A DNA stretch of 64,000 nucleotides from Methanomicrobiaceae archaeon (GTDB lineage Archaea; Halobacteriota; Methanomicrobia; Methanomicrobiales; Methanomicrobiaceae), in the NCBI GenBank assembly GCA_016926855.1, contig JAFGNT010000008.1:32326-96325 (forward strand), read 5' to 3'. Both the position numbers and the translations under genes were made by a program. Numbering within the stretch: position 1 is the first letter of the stretch; each line of letters opens with the position of its first letter. This document shows positions 33,984 through 42,656 of this stretch, in pieces. A model generated the notes under the pieces. The model worked only from the letters and a program-made list of their open reading frames with translations. It did not search any database and was not told the DNA's origin.

Positions 33984-34805
33984 ATGGCATCCGCCGTCTC
34001 ACGCATGCAGATCTATATCCTCGTACTGGCCGCCGTGATCGTAACGGGCGTTGCCGGCTTCATGGCACTCGAGGGCCTGTCGCTCGTCGACGCATTCTAC
34101 TTCAGCATCGTCACCATCGCCACCGTCGGGTACGGCGATATCTCACCCGCCACCGACGCCGGCAAACTCCTCGCCGTCCTCCTCATCGTCGCCGGTGTCG
34201 GGACGTTCGTGGGTGTCGTCGCTAACGGCCTCGAGATGTACCTCTCGTCGCGTGAGAAGCAGGCGAGGCTCCGGAAGATCAACATGGTGGTCGGCGTCTT
34301 CTTCAGCATGGTGGGGACTCCCTGCCTGCGGGACTGGACCGGGCGTGACCAAGGAATCGACGGGATCCGGGACGCCCTGCTCGTCACCGGTGCATGGACA
34401 AAGAAGGAGTACAAACTTGCCGCATCGCGCCTCGCCCGGTACGACTCCGGCCCTTCCCTGTCGCCGGGCGACCTTGTTGAGATGCGGACCTGCCTCGAAG
34501 AGCACCGTGACCTTCTCCTGCGGCTGCTCGAGAACCCGGTCCTGTTCGAGCAGGAAGCCTTTTCCGACCTCTTGCGGGCGATGTTTCATCTCTCCGAGGA
34601 GCTCGGCCACCGGGGAGACAGGCTGGACTCGCTTCCGGAAGCCGACAAGGCGCACATCCAGGGTGACGTGAAGCGTGTGTACCTCCTGCTCATCACCCAG
34701 TGGCTGCAGTACACACGGCACCTCCAGGACACCTACCCGTACCTCTTCTCGCTCGCACTCAGGACCAACCCGTTCAATCCCGAAGCATCACCTGTTGTTG
34801 ACTGA
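33984..34805 (+). CDS. two-helix potassium channel protein
   Basis: 273 residues. First helix about 9-29, pore loop with the K+ selectivity filter T-V-G-Y-G-D at 47-52, second helix about 62-86 (L-L-I-V-A-G-V-G-T-F-V-G-V-V-A). The remaining 185 residues are cytoplasmic, helical and charged, and do not show a TrkA-N/RCK glycine motif, so the gating domain is of unknown type. Start follows a strong TATA box. It stands just outside the island and is a normal chromosomal gene by codon use. Confidence 0.9.
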   Translation: MASAVSRMQIYILVLAAVIVTGVAGFMALEGLSLVDAFYFSIVTIATVGYGDISPATDAGKLLAVLLIVAGVGTFVGVVANGLEMYLSSREKQARLRKINMVVGVFFSMVGTPCLRDWTGRDQGIDGIRDALLVTGAWTKKEYKLAASRLARYDSGPSLSPGDLVEMRTCLEEHRDLLLRLLENPVLFEQEAFSDLLRAMFHLSEELGHRGDRLDSLPEADKAHIQGDVKRVYLLLITQWLQYTRHLQDTYPYLFSLALRTNPFNPEASPVVD

Positions 34806-34896
34806 AGGCAGGGGACCGGAATCCCCCTCCCTCCATGGCAACCATTATCCCTTCACCGGCCAATCACTCGGCCGGGATATTTCGGGAGGTGGATTG

Positions 34897-35166
34897 GTGA
34901 CAGAAAAGACGGCTGTTTTGAAAATCGAGGTCGGAACCGACCTGTACCGTGCCTTTCTCGAGGCATGCCTGCTGGCGGGCGAGGAGCCGTCCGATGCACT
35001 CGCGGAACTTCTTCGGCGGTACATCGATGCCCGGGCCGGTGAATCGGTCAGAGCGGAATTCGACAGGGGATCGGTGGACGAAGAGTTTGCGGTTGATATC
35101 GAATGCGAGGATCCGCTCTGCACACGGCCGCAGATACGGATGCGGGGGTCAGGGAACAAACCCTGA
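34897..35166 (+). CDS. small acidic protein of unknown function
   Basis: 89 residues from GTG 34897, selected because GGGAGGTGG sits about six bases before it. Residues about 12-45 form amphipathic helices (Y-R-A-F-L-E-A-C-L-L, A-L-A-E-L-L-R-R-Y-I-D-A-R). The acidic tail has a C-x5-C pair. Not recognised; a ribbon-helix-helix fold was considered but the N-terminal strand is weak. It is convergent with mmp10. Confidence 0.6.
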   Translation: MTEKTAVLKIEVGTDLYRAFLEACLLAGEEPSDALAELLRRYIDARAGESVRAEFDRGSVDEEFAVDIECEDPLCTRPQIRMRGSGNKP

Positions 35167-35176
35167 CGGTAAGACG

Positions 35177-36400
35177 CTACCTGCCGTACTGGTTGATGAT
35201 CCGGATCAGGTCCGCAAAACCTTCCATCTCCATCGCGAGCACACCGGTACGGGTCATGCCCATGGAGGTTTCCGCATCGGCGGTGAGCATCTCCGGGCCG
35301 CGGATCACCTGCCGCCGCACGCCGTCTTGTGAGAGCACTTCTTCCGCTTCAGGGTCGTGCACGAAACACCGGCCCGGGATGATGACCGTCTCTTCAAGAG
35401 TTTCGGGTTTCAGCGCCATGAGGTCGTCGATGGTGATGAGGCAGGCAATCTCCTTCTCCGTCCTCACCACTCTGCCCTCATACCCCCGTATCTGCAGGAT
35501 CCGCTGGAGAGATGGCGCCGCCACCGAACCCGTGATAACCGACGCCCTGCCGGTAACTTTGGGGAGTTTTTTCAGGAGGTCCGGTTCGTGGAGGAGCGCA
35601 AACGGTGAACCTATCTCCGGGTCCCAGAGCGGTGTGCCGCTGATCTTCAGGGAAAACGACTCGTTCAGCCGCGTGACCAGGTCCCGGAACGATTCGACGG
35701 ACTGCACGGGCTGCCCTTCGACAAGCGGTGCATTGCCCAGAATAAGCCCCTGCTGCGGTTCGTTCGCAAACCGCATGAGAATCAGGCCCTTTGCCCCGCG
35801 CTCTTCGAGCCATTGGCAGGTCCGGACAAGGTCTTCGCCGTCGTTGACACCGGGGATGACAACCGCTGCGGCATAGACGTCGATCGCACCGCAGAGGCGC
35901 TCAAGCACTTCGAGCGATGCTTCGGGGGTCGGGTCGTGCATCCAGGTTCGCCGGAGTTCCGGGTCTGCCGAAAAGATCGTATAGGAGACTTCGCGAAGCC
36001 CGTTCTCGACCAGAAACTCCGCAATTCCGGGATCGTCAAACCCTTTGCCGCTCGTATAGCCGATATGGAGAGGTATCTCCATGCTCCCGAGGATTTCAAT
36101 AAGATCCCGGAAATCCGGGTAGCAGCTCGGGTCACCGCCGCCGCTGATCGTGATCCGGTCGATATCACCGAGCATCTGCAGGTTCGCGAGCACATCTTCT
36201 GCGACGGCGCGCAGGTCACGGAAGCCCTCATACTCCTCCTTCACGCCCCGGGTACAGTAGTCGCATCCTTTCGAAAACGGAAGGCAGTACCGGCATCCGA
36301 GCGAAACGGTCCCCTTTACATGTTTGAAATAACAGTATTTGCAGAATCCCCGGCAGTCTTTTCCGGGACTGCCGCCGATGTCAACGGTGAGCTGTGCCAT
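35177..36400 (-). CDS. mmp10: methyl-coenzyme M reductase arginine methyltransferase Mmp10
   Basis: 407 residues. The N terminus L-T-V-D-I-G-G-S-P-G-K-D precedes the radical SAM motif C-R-G-F-C-K-Y-C (16-23), followed by the extra cysteines C36, C39, C46 and C49 typical of methanogenesis marker 10. I-S-G-G-G-D-P-S-C-Y-P and the long C-terminal part also fit. Mmp10 is a cobalamin-dependent radical SAM enzyme that C-methylates an active-site-proximal arginine of McrA. Good evidence that the host is a methanogen. Apparently a single gene. Confidence 0.93.
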   Translation of the reverse strand: MAQLTVDIGGSPGKDCRGFCKYCYFKHVKGTVSLGCRYCLPFSKGCDYCTRGVKEEYEGFRDLRAVAEDVLANLQMLGDIDRITISGGGDPSCYPDFRDLIEILGSMEIPLHIGYTSGKGFDDPGIAEFLVENGLREVSYTIFSADPELRRTWMHDPTPEASLEVLERLCGAIDVYAAAVVIPGVNDGEDLVRTCQWLEERGAKGLILMRFANEPQQGLILGNAPLVEGQPVQSVESFRDLVTRLNESFSLKISGTPLWDPEIGSPFALLHEPDLLKKLPKVTGRASVITGSVAAPSLQRILQIRGYEGRVVRTEKEIACLITIDDLMALKPETLEETVIIPGRCFVHDPEAEEVLSQDGVRRQVIRGPEMLTADAETSMGMTRTGVLAMEMEGFADLIRIINQYGR

Positions 36401-36441
36401 AGTTCAATCTCCACCCGAGAGGGCATTCATTCCCGGTCCGG

Positions 36442-37263
36442 TCATTTGCCTTCCCTTCCTTCATCCGACCTTTCAAAGCGGTTGATAAATTTCGTGTGAA
36501 TTTCACTGAATTTCCGGTTGACTTCCTTGATTTTTGTAAATTCGAGCATCACCCGCAGATCCATCTCGTCGAAACGCGGGTATTTCAGCAGCCGGACGTA
36601 GTCATGCGTGAAATGGTAATGATAGTGCCCATACATGTAGACAAGGAGATACGTAAAGAGGTTCGTGATCCGGCGGGCCGAGGTGTAGACCTCCTGCCGG
36701 GGATCATACCGGCATTTAATGTCGCCTTCCTTAAACATCCGCACCGAGAGGTCAAAGTCCTCCAGGATCGAGATGTCCCGGTGCCCGTCGATTTTATCGT
36801 ATACCTCCCGGGTCATTGCCATATTCGACCCGATCAGCCAGTAGAAGTTGAAGAGATGAAACAGGTTGTACTGCTTTCGCCAGACTGCAAGCAGTTCGGA
36901 GCGAAGCGTTTTCTCGTAAAAGAGAATGGGGCCGGTACAGACGTCATAGCGGCAGATGGTAATATTCTCCTCGATCGTTTCAAGCCATTCGGGGCGGTGC
37001 AAAGTGTCGGCGTCGGTGAATACCAGAAGGCTGCCCGAGGCCGCATCCACCCCGTCCCGGCGTGCCCCCCCGATCCCGGGCCGCCCCTGGAGCACGACAC
37101 GGTCGGCGGTTCCCTCCGCGATCTCACGGGTCCGGTCTGTCGAGCTGCCGTCGACCACGATAATCTCGTACCGTTCGCGGGGAAGAGTCTGGGATGTGAG
37201 CGAGGAGAGGCAGTAGCCGATATGCTCCTCTTCGTTCATCGTCGGGATAATGACAGAGATCAT
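36442..37263 (-). CDS. family 2 glycosyltransferase
   Basis: 273 residues. GT-A fold motifs are V-I-I-P-T-M-N-E-E, V-V-D-G-S-S-T-D-R-T, G-G-A-R-R-D-G and F-T-D-A-D-T as the D-x-D site, with E-D-F-D-L-S-V-R as the catalytic base region. No obvious membrane helix, but an aromatic stretch (L-L-V-Y-M-Y-G-H-Y-H-Y-H) near residue 215. Likely adds a sugar to a cell-surface glycan. Donor and acceptor unknown. Confidence 0.85.
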   Translation of the reverse strand: MISVIIPTMNEEEHIGYCLSSLTSQTLPRERYEIIVVDGSSTDRTREIAEGTADRVVLQGRPGIGGARRDGVDAASGSLLVFTDADTLHRPEWLETIEENITICRYDVCTGPILFYEKTLRSELLAVWRKQYNLFHLFNFYWLIGSNMAMTREVYDKIDGHRDISILEDFDLSVRMFKEGDIKCRYDPRQEVYTSARRITNLFTYLLVYMYGHYHYHFTHDYVRLLKYPRFDEMDLRVMLEFTKIKEVNRKFSEIHTKFINRFERSDEGREGK

Positions 37264-37476
37264 GGCAGTTCACGGGACCGGAAAGGGAGAGAGTCGGGCA
37301 TACCGTTTTTTCGTATCTGATATATAGGTGGGAGCGTTCTTAAGAGTAATTATTCATCCATCCGGATACCTCTCCCGGTGATGAACCGGGCACCAAGATC
37401 CGCAGGATGACGGCCTCGTCACCACACCGGCTCGCGGGTCCGGTGACGGCCGATATATACGCAGGGGAGATTTAGA

Positions 37477-37764
37477 TTGCGCACAAGCCACAAACTCCTG
37501 CTCCGCCTCTTCCACGATCCCGCATATAGCTTCGCAGAGGTCGAAGTCAGGTACATCGACCGCGGAGCACCGGGCGACGAGTCGGGTGTGTCCGGGAGTG
37601 ATATCGCACACCTCGACCGTGACTACATCGAAATTATTACCCCCTTCACACCCGGCGGCACCACCGCAATTCCCTACCACCGCATCCGAAAAATCCTCTA
37701 TCAAGGGCTGGTTGTCTGGGACAGGGTGTTTGGGGAATGCCTGCCGGACGGCATGGAACAGTGA
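37477..37764 (+). CDS. UPF0248 (DUF504) family protein
   Basis: 95 residues from TTG 37477, with AGGGGAG upstream as ribosome site. Features of UPF0248: L-F-H-D-P near the N terminus, V-R-Y-I-D-R-G-A, and the C-terminal A-I-P-Y-H-R-I-R-K-I-L-Y-Q-G...W-D-R. The family is common in archaea and has no proven function; an RNA-related role has been suggested from fold. The TTG start is unusual but no other start fits. Confidence 0.8.
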   Translation: MRTSHKLLLRLFHDPAYSFAEVEVRYIDRGAPGDESGVSGSDIAHLDRDYIEIITPFTPGGTTAIPYHRIRKILYQGLVVWDRVFGECLPDGMEQ

Positions 37765-37810
37765 GAAAATCCACTCTCTCCCCCCGGATAAAACAGAAAA
37801 AAGCGCCACC

Positions 37811-37817
37811 TTTTTTT
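37811..37817 (+). terminator. T-run after the UPF0248 gene
   Basis: Seven Ts about 45 bases after the stop and 27 bases before tRNA-Thr; a plausible archaeal oligo-T terminator separating the two units. Confidence 0.4.
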
Positions 37818-37843
37818 AGGGAGGGCGATAATATGTATACTGC

Positions 37844-37916
37844 GCCTCAGTGGCTTAGTTGGCAGAGCGGCTGACTTGTAATCAGCAGGTCCCGTGTTCA
37901 AATCACGGCTGAGGCT
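37844..37916 (+). tRNA. tRNA-Thr (UGU)
   Basis: 73 bases. Acceptor stem GCCTCAG pairs with CTGAGGC, discriminator T. The anticodon stem GCTGA/TCAGC encloses C-T-TGT-A-A, anticodon UGU. The T arm is CCGTG-TTCAAAT-CACGG. No intron and no encoded CCA. An A/T-rich GATAATATGTATAC lies immediately upstream. Confidence 0.95.
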
Positions 37917-38143
37917 TATCGAATTAACATTCAAAATTTTAACGCTTTTATAGATCTGCTCAAACCTTTCCCGATGCTTTCTCTTGTAACATGTGCTACA
38001 CCATATGGTCTCAAATTTCACTCGCACCATAAGCTGACGTATGATTACACTACCCTTGTGTGGCCCGAAATCCATAATAGTATTTTTATATTTGTTGTTT
38101 CATAATGCGGGGCATGCCAGCAAGAATGCAAAAGGTATGGAAA

Positions 38144-38404
38144 ATGAGTGATCAGGTGAAGGACTTTCTCGTTGTTGACCACCCCGAATCAGAGCAGAGA
38201 CAGATCCGTGAAGCGGTTCAACAGGCCGAGGAGCAAAAGCGCAACGATTACTACATCTACGGGCTCAATTCCTGGTACCACATCAATAAAGGCCAGATCA
38301 TGGGCCAGGGCAAAAACGGCCCTTTGATGGACAATCGCAACAAACCGCTTGAGAAGCAGCCGGACGACGCCGGTGCACGTGAATGGAAGCTCTTTTTAGA
38401 ATAA
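38144..38404 (+). CDS. small hydrophilic protein of unknown function
   Basis: 86 residues from ATG 38144, preceded by AAGGTATGG; ATG 38105 adds 13 residues and is closer to a TATA-like TATTTTTATATTT at about 38080. Contains a basic/acidic helix (R-Q-I-R-E-A-V-Q-Q-A-E-E-Q-K-R) followed by Y-Y-I-Y-G-L-N-S-W-Y and a polar tail. No family recognised. Its size and codon use are consistent with a real gene. Confidence 0.6.
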   Translation: MSDQVKDFLVVDHPESEQRQIREAVQQAEEQKRNDYYIYGLNSWYHINKGQIMGQGKNGPLMDNRNKPLEKQPDDAGAREWKLFLE

Positions 38405-38432
38405 AATTCTGAAAAATCCCCGATAATCATTT

Positions 38433-38588
38433 TTAAAAAAAATCCCCTGTTTCCGGCCTTCCCGTGCCCGCAACCGGCACGTAAAAATCGCCGTGCCACT
38501 TCTCCATTCGTTCGGGGGTGCACACGATCCCCTTCACGTCCCGGTTGGTCTCGTTGATCATCTCCCGGGTGGATTTTCCATCAGCCAT
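38433..38588 (-). CDS. possible 51-residue protein downstream of the permease pair
   Basis: An ATG at 38588 opens a frame of 51 codons to TAA at 38433, overlapping the end of the permease gene by about 31 bases. The product begins M-A-D-G-K-S-T-R-E-M and continues V-C-T-P-E-R-M-E-K-W-H-G-D-F-Y-V-P, which has the look of a real soluble protein. No clear ribosome site. It would be the third gene of the permease unit. Confidence 0.35.
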   Translation of the reverse strand: MADGKSTREMINETNRDVKGIVCTPERMEKWHGDFYVPVAGTGRPETGDFF

Positions 38589-39073
38589 TCGGTACAGTAG
38601 CCGTTTACCAGGGAGAAGAGGATCATGTAGACCGTGAGCACCGCGGTAAAAGCGATGCCGAAATAATAGACCATCAGGGGGAGGAGGGGCACCTTGACCG
38701 CCCGGTTGTAGAGAAAGGTGGCGGCCAGCGCCGGCCTCATCCCCTTCTCACGGAGATCGGCAAGAAACGGGTACCAGACATAAATGGGGCCCGAGGAGAT
38801 GATCCCCCCGACGATCGCCACACACCACCCGACAGCGCCCGATTCCCGCCCCAGGTACTTCACCATCTTCTTCGGACTGATCAGGAGATCGGTGAGAAAC
38901 AGGAGGAAGAAGACCAGCACCAGCACCGGGGCGATACGGAGCAGGATGTCGGCGAAGATCCTGAGTGCCCTGATCGCTGTGGGGAGATCAAGAAGTGCGG
39001 TGATCGCGTAGACGGCGATGACAATGACGAAGAAATAGAAGTTCGACCTGGAATTCTTCTTTTCCTTCTTCAT
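38558..39073 (-). CDS. permease, half-size (PF03773-like), second half
   Basis: 171 residues with four or five hydrophobic helices. The segment G-G-I-I-S-S-G-P-I-Y-V-W-Y-P-F resembles the conserved G-x-x-x-S-x-G-P loop of the DUF318/PF03773 permease family. In many methanogens this family is split into two half-size proteins in adjacent genes, as here. Its ATG overlaps the stop of the upstream half by four bases. Substrate unknown; relatives have been linked to metal or metalloid handling. Confidence 0.75.
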   Translation of the reverse strand: MKKEKKNSRSNFYFFVIVIAVYAITALLDLPTAIRALRIFADILLRIAPVLVLVFFLLFLTDLLISPKKMVKYLGRESGAVGWCVAIVGGIISSGPIYVWYPFLADLREKGMRPALAATFLYNRAVKVPLLPLMVYYFGIAFTAVLTVYMILFSLVNGYCTEWLMENPPGR

Positions 39074-39498
39074 AGCGACACCCCGAATGAGGTCAGCGTG
39101 AGATCGACGAGCAGTGCGATCAGGATGGAAAAGAGAAATGAGAGCAGGTTCCTGGTGACGGCGAACCGTTTCCCGAGGAGATCCATCTCCGCAGGGAGGG
39201 AGATGAGCCCCACTGTCACCCAGGAGAGGATGAACGCCGTCACCGCCGTAAGGCTGATATGGGCGGCTATGAGTTCGCCGCCAATGATATAGCTGGTGAT
39301 AGGATTCCCGCTGGCGATACTGCCAAATGCCGCTCCGAGCACGGGATCGATGAGAACATTGCCGGTAAAGAACCCGGCATACGCTTCAGCGGGAATGGTG
39401 GCGTTCACCAGACTGATCAGCAGCAGCACGCCGATGATGATGGGGAGCATCTGTGTAAATGAAGTGAGGGTTTTGCGGGCGCTCTGCACGGGGTCCAT
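39070..39498 (-). CDS. permease, half-size (PF03773-like), first half
   Basis: 142 residues from ATG 39498; an in-frame TTG at 39594 would add a cysteine-containing stretch of 32 residues that does not look like membrane protein. Helices around L-P-I-I-I-G-V-L-L-L-I-S-L-V and V-T-A-F-I-L-S-W-V-T-V-G-L-I. The loop F-G-S-I-A-S-G-N-P-I-T-S-Y mirrors the G-P loop of the other half. Together they should make one transporter. Confidence 0.75.
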   Translation of the reverse strand: MDPVQSARKTLTSFTQMLPIIIGVLLLISLVNATIPAEAYAGFFTGNVLIDPVLGAAFGSIASGNPITSYIIGGELIAAHISLTAVTAFILSWVTVGLISLPAEMDLLGKRFAVTRNLLSFLFSILIALLVDLTLTSFGVSL

Positions 39499-39686
39499 GA
39501 TACTGCATTCGTGGCATGGAATATTGAGGCTTTCGCGTTCTTTCAAGAAGCCCGGTGAGGGATCGGGACACGATTCCCTACTATCTCCGGACAATCATTT
39601 TAAAAAATCTGCCCTTTTTACCGGTCACAAAAAAGAGCAAATCCGTATCCGTAACCGGAGCGGATGAACGCCATGTAAAAAAAGGA

Positions 39687-40613
39687 TTAGTTTTTCTCTT
39701 CTTCTTCCGGTTTTGACGCATCTGCTGCTTTTTTCTGAGGAATAGAAGCAGTCTTCCCCTTTTTTCTCCACCGGTATAAGCCATACGCGAGGAGCACGAG
39801 AATGATCAGCGGGAGGGCGGTGAAGAAGAGGATGATCAGCGAGTCGACCATGAAGAGGAATCCCTCGATCCCCTGGTTAATCACTTTGATGAAACTGTGG
39901 CCCGCATCTCCCCCGATGGGGGCCGGTTCCTGCAGGTTCACCGAAATGGTGGCGAGATCGATCCGGTTATCAAGATACGTAAGCCTCCCCTCGAGCCGGT
40001 CCAGATCGACCTGAACGCGCTCGATCTCCACCTGAACCTTCAGGACATCCTCGACCTTCTCGGCCTTCTCGATGATCCTGTTGTACTGCTCGAGCTGATG
40101 CTGTTTCGCTTCCTTCTGGGCGGTGAGGTCGATATACTCTTCCGTCACGTCCTGTGAATTCATCGACTCCGAAAGAATCTTTCCGAGTGTCCGGATCTCC
40201 GTGACTGTGCCGTCGAATGCCGAACCGGGTACCCGGACCGTCACGGTTGCCGAAAGGCGATCTGCTGACCCCCGGTAGAGATTTGACGATGAGAGGTACC
40301 CTCCCCGGCTTTCTGCGATGCTCTTCAGGGTTCCCATGGAATCTGCAACGTTTTTGACTTCGAGGCTGATTGAGCCCGTTTGTATCAGTTTCTGATCAAA
40401 GCTGCCGTCGGTGGCAGTCCTCGAGGTGGGAGCCATGACAGGAGCCGGGGCACCCATTCCCTCATAAGCACCTTTTTCCTGATACGAAACGTCATCGCTC
40501 ACAAAGAAACCCGTCGATTGCTGCACGTCGCCGTTCCATTCATCGGCGGAGAGGCATCCCGCCGCCAGAATGCAACAGATAAGGACGAGTGGTATGAGGT
40601 AACGATTTCTCAT
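39687..40613 (-). CDS. DUF4349 lipoprotein
   Basis: 308 residues. Lipobox L-A-A-G-C at residues 16-20 gives a lipid-anchored exported protein. The middle has the DUF4349 pattern S-I-S-L-E-V-K-N-V, G-G-Y-L-S-S-S, V-R-V-P, and T-E-E-Y-I-D-L-T-A followed by a coiled coil (about 155-215, rich in E/K/Q). One C-terminal membrane helix (about 255-280) and a charged tail follow. Bacterial relatives sit in the cell envelope; function unknown. Confidence 0.85.
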   Translation of the reverse strand: MRNRYLIPLVLICCILAAGCLSADEWNGDVQQSTGFFVSDDVSYQEKGAYEGMGAPAPVMAPTSRTATDGSFDQKLIQTGSISLEVKNVADSMGTLKSIAESRGGYLSSSNLYRGSADRLSATVTVRVPGSAFDGTVTEIRTLGKILSESMNSQDVTEEYIDLTAQKEAKQHQLEQYNRIIEKAEKVEDVLKVQVEIERVQVDLDRLEGRLTYLDNRIDLATISVNLQEPAPIGGDAGHSFIKVINQGIEGFLFMVDSLIILFFTALPLIILVLLAYGLYRWRKKGKTASIPQKKAADASKPEEEEKN

Positions 40614-40813
40614 ACCTCTGAATAGTGAGTGTATTTATTTAAAATCATGGAAGACTACGAAAATTATTGAAGTTTACACAAAAAGCGGCGCAGGTGATGG
40701 ATATTCCCTTCCGGGCTTTCCCACCGCCCGCTGAGAATCAGGAGATTCCCGCCGGGAGAGTGGGCCGTGAAAAGGGCAGGATCACCCGGAGCACTCCGGG
40801 CACATCACGGTGG

Positions 40814-41977
40814 CTACAGGAAGCTGCTGAGCCGCATCTGCCCGCCCCGCATCACATCACACAGAAGCGTGCTCTCTTCGATAAACCGTGACAGGGGGAG
40901 GGCGAGCCGGGTTTTGGTATCGGAGAGGGCCGATTTCACGTCCTCAAACTCCCGCGGAGGCCCGAGCAGTGCATGCCGAACATTTTCCCTGACGTTAAAG
41001 ACACCAAGCGGCACATACCCCCGGTATGCCTCCCTGAGGATGATGGCTCCCGCCTGCATGCCCTCGCGGTGGAGCGCCTCAAGCACCGCCATCCTGCACG
41101 AATAATAGCACCCTCCCACAGAGGAGTATTCATGCTTCCCCCGGTGCCCCTCGTGATCTGCAAAGATCAGCTCCTCATTCCCGATGATTCGGAGGAACGC
41201 TTCCATCCACTCGTACTGCCATCCGGTGGGGAGGAGAAGCACGGTATAGTGGTTATGAAGACTGTCGAATTCATGGACCCGGACGGTATCGATGATCGGG
41301 TTCGCCGCAACCTTCTGCCGGAGAGCGTTTCCGATCGTCGTGTCGCAGGCGGTGATGGACCACCGTGTGGGAACGAGCCGCCGTGCTTTCCCCATGCCCA
41401 TCGATCCGGTTGAGAGCGCTTTTTGCATCACGGAAAACGGGACATCCTTTCGGTGGAGATCGACAATTGCGTCGGATGCCGTGAGATCGGTATCATAATA
41501 GACCTTCTCCAGGTTACGGTTCCATGACCCGCCTTCAATCTCGAAGCGCTCCATGGGGGCACTCGGACCGTAGGGCGTGTGATCACCGGAAAACGAAACG
41601 CCGGAAGGTGCGCTTTCAAAATTGACTTCGCTCCGGAGCGATGTGGCGGAGAGGGATATCTCCTGAAGTTTTTCCACAAAGCTGCTCCCTACGTCGGTTA
41701 CACGAACGGGTCGTTTTCCCCTCACCATGTTCAGGCGGTACCCGATGATCTCCTCCTGCGTGGTGTGAGTGGGAATCCATGACTCCGGCGTGTCCATGAT
41801 GCTCGTGTCGCCGTGGACCGGGGCAACCATCGGACCGGCAAGGACGTTCGGGTAGTTCCAGCTCCCGATGAAAACCGACGGGGGGGAGCTGCCGTCAAGC
41901 TCCTTTCCCACCTCCACCGATGCCATCTTCATGCCTGCGGTGACCTGCCTGAGATAGGCCCCCTTCCCGGGTAACAT
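40814..41977 (-). CDS. nreA: DNA repair protein NreA, without N-terminal zinc finger
   Basis: 387 residues. The Nre pattern is clear: [33 protein letters not shown] near the start; [18 protein letters not shown] in the middle; Y-E-W-M-E in the last third. The last residues Q-M-R-L-S-S-F-L make a PCNA-interacting (PIP) motif. The usual Cys-rich N-terminal finger is missing, and the upstream sequence in this frame encodes no cysteines. Nre proteins act in DNA damage tolerance in archaea. Confidence 0.9.
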   Translation of the reverse strand: MLPGKGAYLRQVTAGMKMASVEVGKELDGSSPPSVFIGSWNYPNVLAGPMVAPVHGDTSIMDTPESWIPTHTTQEEIIGYRLNMVRGKRPVRVTDVGSSFVEKLQEISLSATSLRSEVNFESAPSGVSFSGDHTPYGPSAPMERFEIEGGSWNRNLEKVYYDTDLTASDAIVDLHRKDVPFSVMQKALSTGSMGMGKARRLVPTRWSITACDTTIGNALRQKVAANPIIDTVRVHEFDSLHNHYTVLLLPTGWQYEWMEAFLRIIGNEELIFADHEGHRGKHEYSSVGGCYYSCRMAVLEALHREGMQAGAIILREAYRGYVPLGVFNVRENVRHALLGPPREFEDVKSALSDTKTRLALPLSRFIEESTLLCDVMRGGQMRLSSFL

Positions 41978-42000
41978 CAGGAAGAGAAGGAACGGTGGGA

Positions 42001-42222
42001 TTAAAGAGGTGAGGAGCGCGGGGAGAAACTGTCAGGGAGAGAGATGCCGGAGTGATCTCCTCCGGCTTCTCCCGGCGGAGTACTTGTCCCGCTGTATTCC
42101 TCTGTCTGCGACACCCTGTCGCGATCCTGCATCGGGTTGCCGGGCCGGTCCTGAGAAGCACACCCGGTGCAGACGGCTGTGATACAACAGATGAGAAGCA
42201 GGAGTATGAAGATACGGTTCAT
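42001..42222 (-). CDS. small lipoprotein
   Basis: 73 residues from ATG 42222, with AGGAATC before it. The N terminus [14 protein letters not shown] is a signal peptide ending in the lipobox C-T-G-C. The mature part of about 50 residues is polar, rich in D, S, G and P. No family recognised. Located between nreA and the DUF1508 gene on the same strand. Confidence 0.6.
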   Translation of the reverse strand: MNRIFILLLLICCITAVCTGCASQDRPGNPMQDRDRVSQTEEYSGTSTPPGEAGGDHSGISLPDSFSPRSSPL

Positions 42223-42379
42223 GGTGATTCCTGAGTGTGTGATCGGTGAACAGGGACGATGCTGTCTGTCCTGGCCAGGGGAGCAATCGGTCAATAGATC
42301 TCTAAGAAGAAAATCTTCTCTCCCTGAGTGCCTTTTTTCGTCACAGCAAACCGGCCGGGAAAAATGGGGAGTGTGGTGA

Positions 42380-42577
42380 TTACTGGGGTGCGGCGGCCAG
42401 CTCGACAATCTCTGCCTTCGGAGCATTGGTCTTGATGCTCTCAATACCCTTCATGCAGGCTGCTTTGGTCGAATATCCCTGGCTTTGTGCAATGATCGAA
42501 CCATTAGGCGCCTTGAGGTGGAACCGGAAGGCGCCGGCCTTGTCAACAAAGACTTCAAATTTACCAAATGTCATCAT
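42380..42577 (-). CDS. YegP-like DUF1508 protein
   Basis: 65 residues. One DUF1508 unit: F-E-V-F-V-D-K-A-G-A-F-R-F-H-L-K-A-P-N-G, then Q-S-Q-G-Y-S-T-K-A-A-C-M-K-G-I-E-S-I-K. Bacterial YegP has two such units; the single-unit form is common in archaea. Function unknown. Confidence 0.9.
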   Translation of the reverse strand: MMTFGKFEVFVDKAGAFRFHLKAPNGSIIAQSQGYSTKAACMKGIESIKTNAPKAEIVELAAAPQ

Positions 42578-42656
42578 ACCTCACCAAACCACACAAGGAT
42601 TCTTTTTCTATATAAAATTGCACCCACCGCCGGGATGCGGTACCGCCGGGAGTAAT

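Noticed and set aside
36496..37320. 274-codon plus-strand frame opposite the glycosyltransferase
   Set aside because: Antisense frame to a GT2 gene with D-x-D and nucleotide-binding motifs.
40667..40891. 74-codon plus-strand frame upstream of the DUF4349 gene
   Set aside because: Overlaps the nreA 3' end antisense and has no recognisable features.
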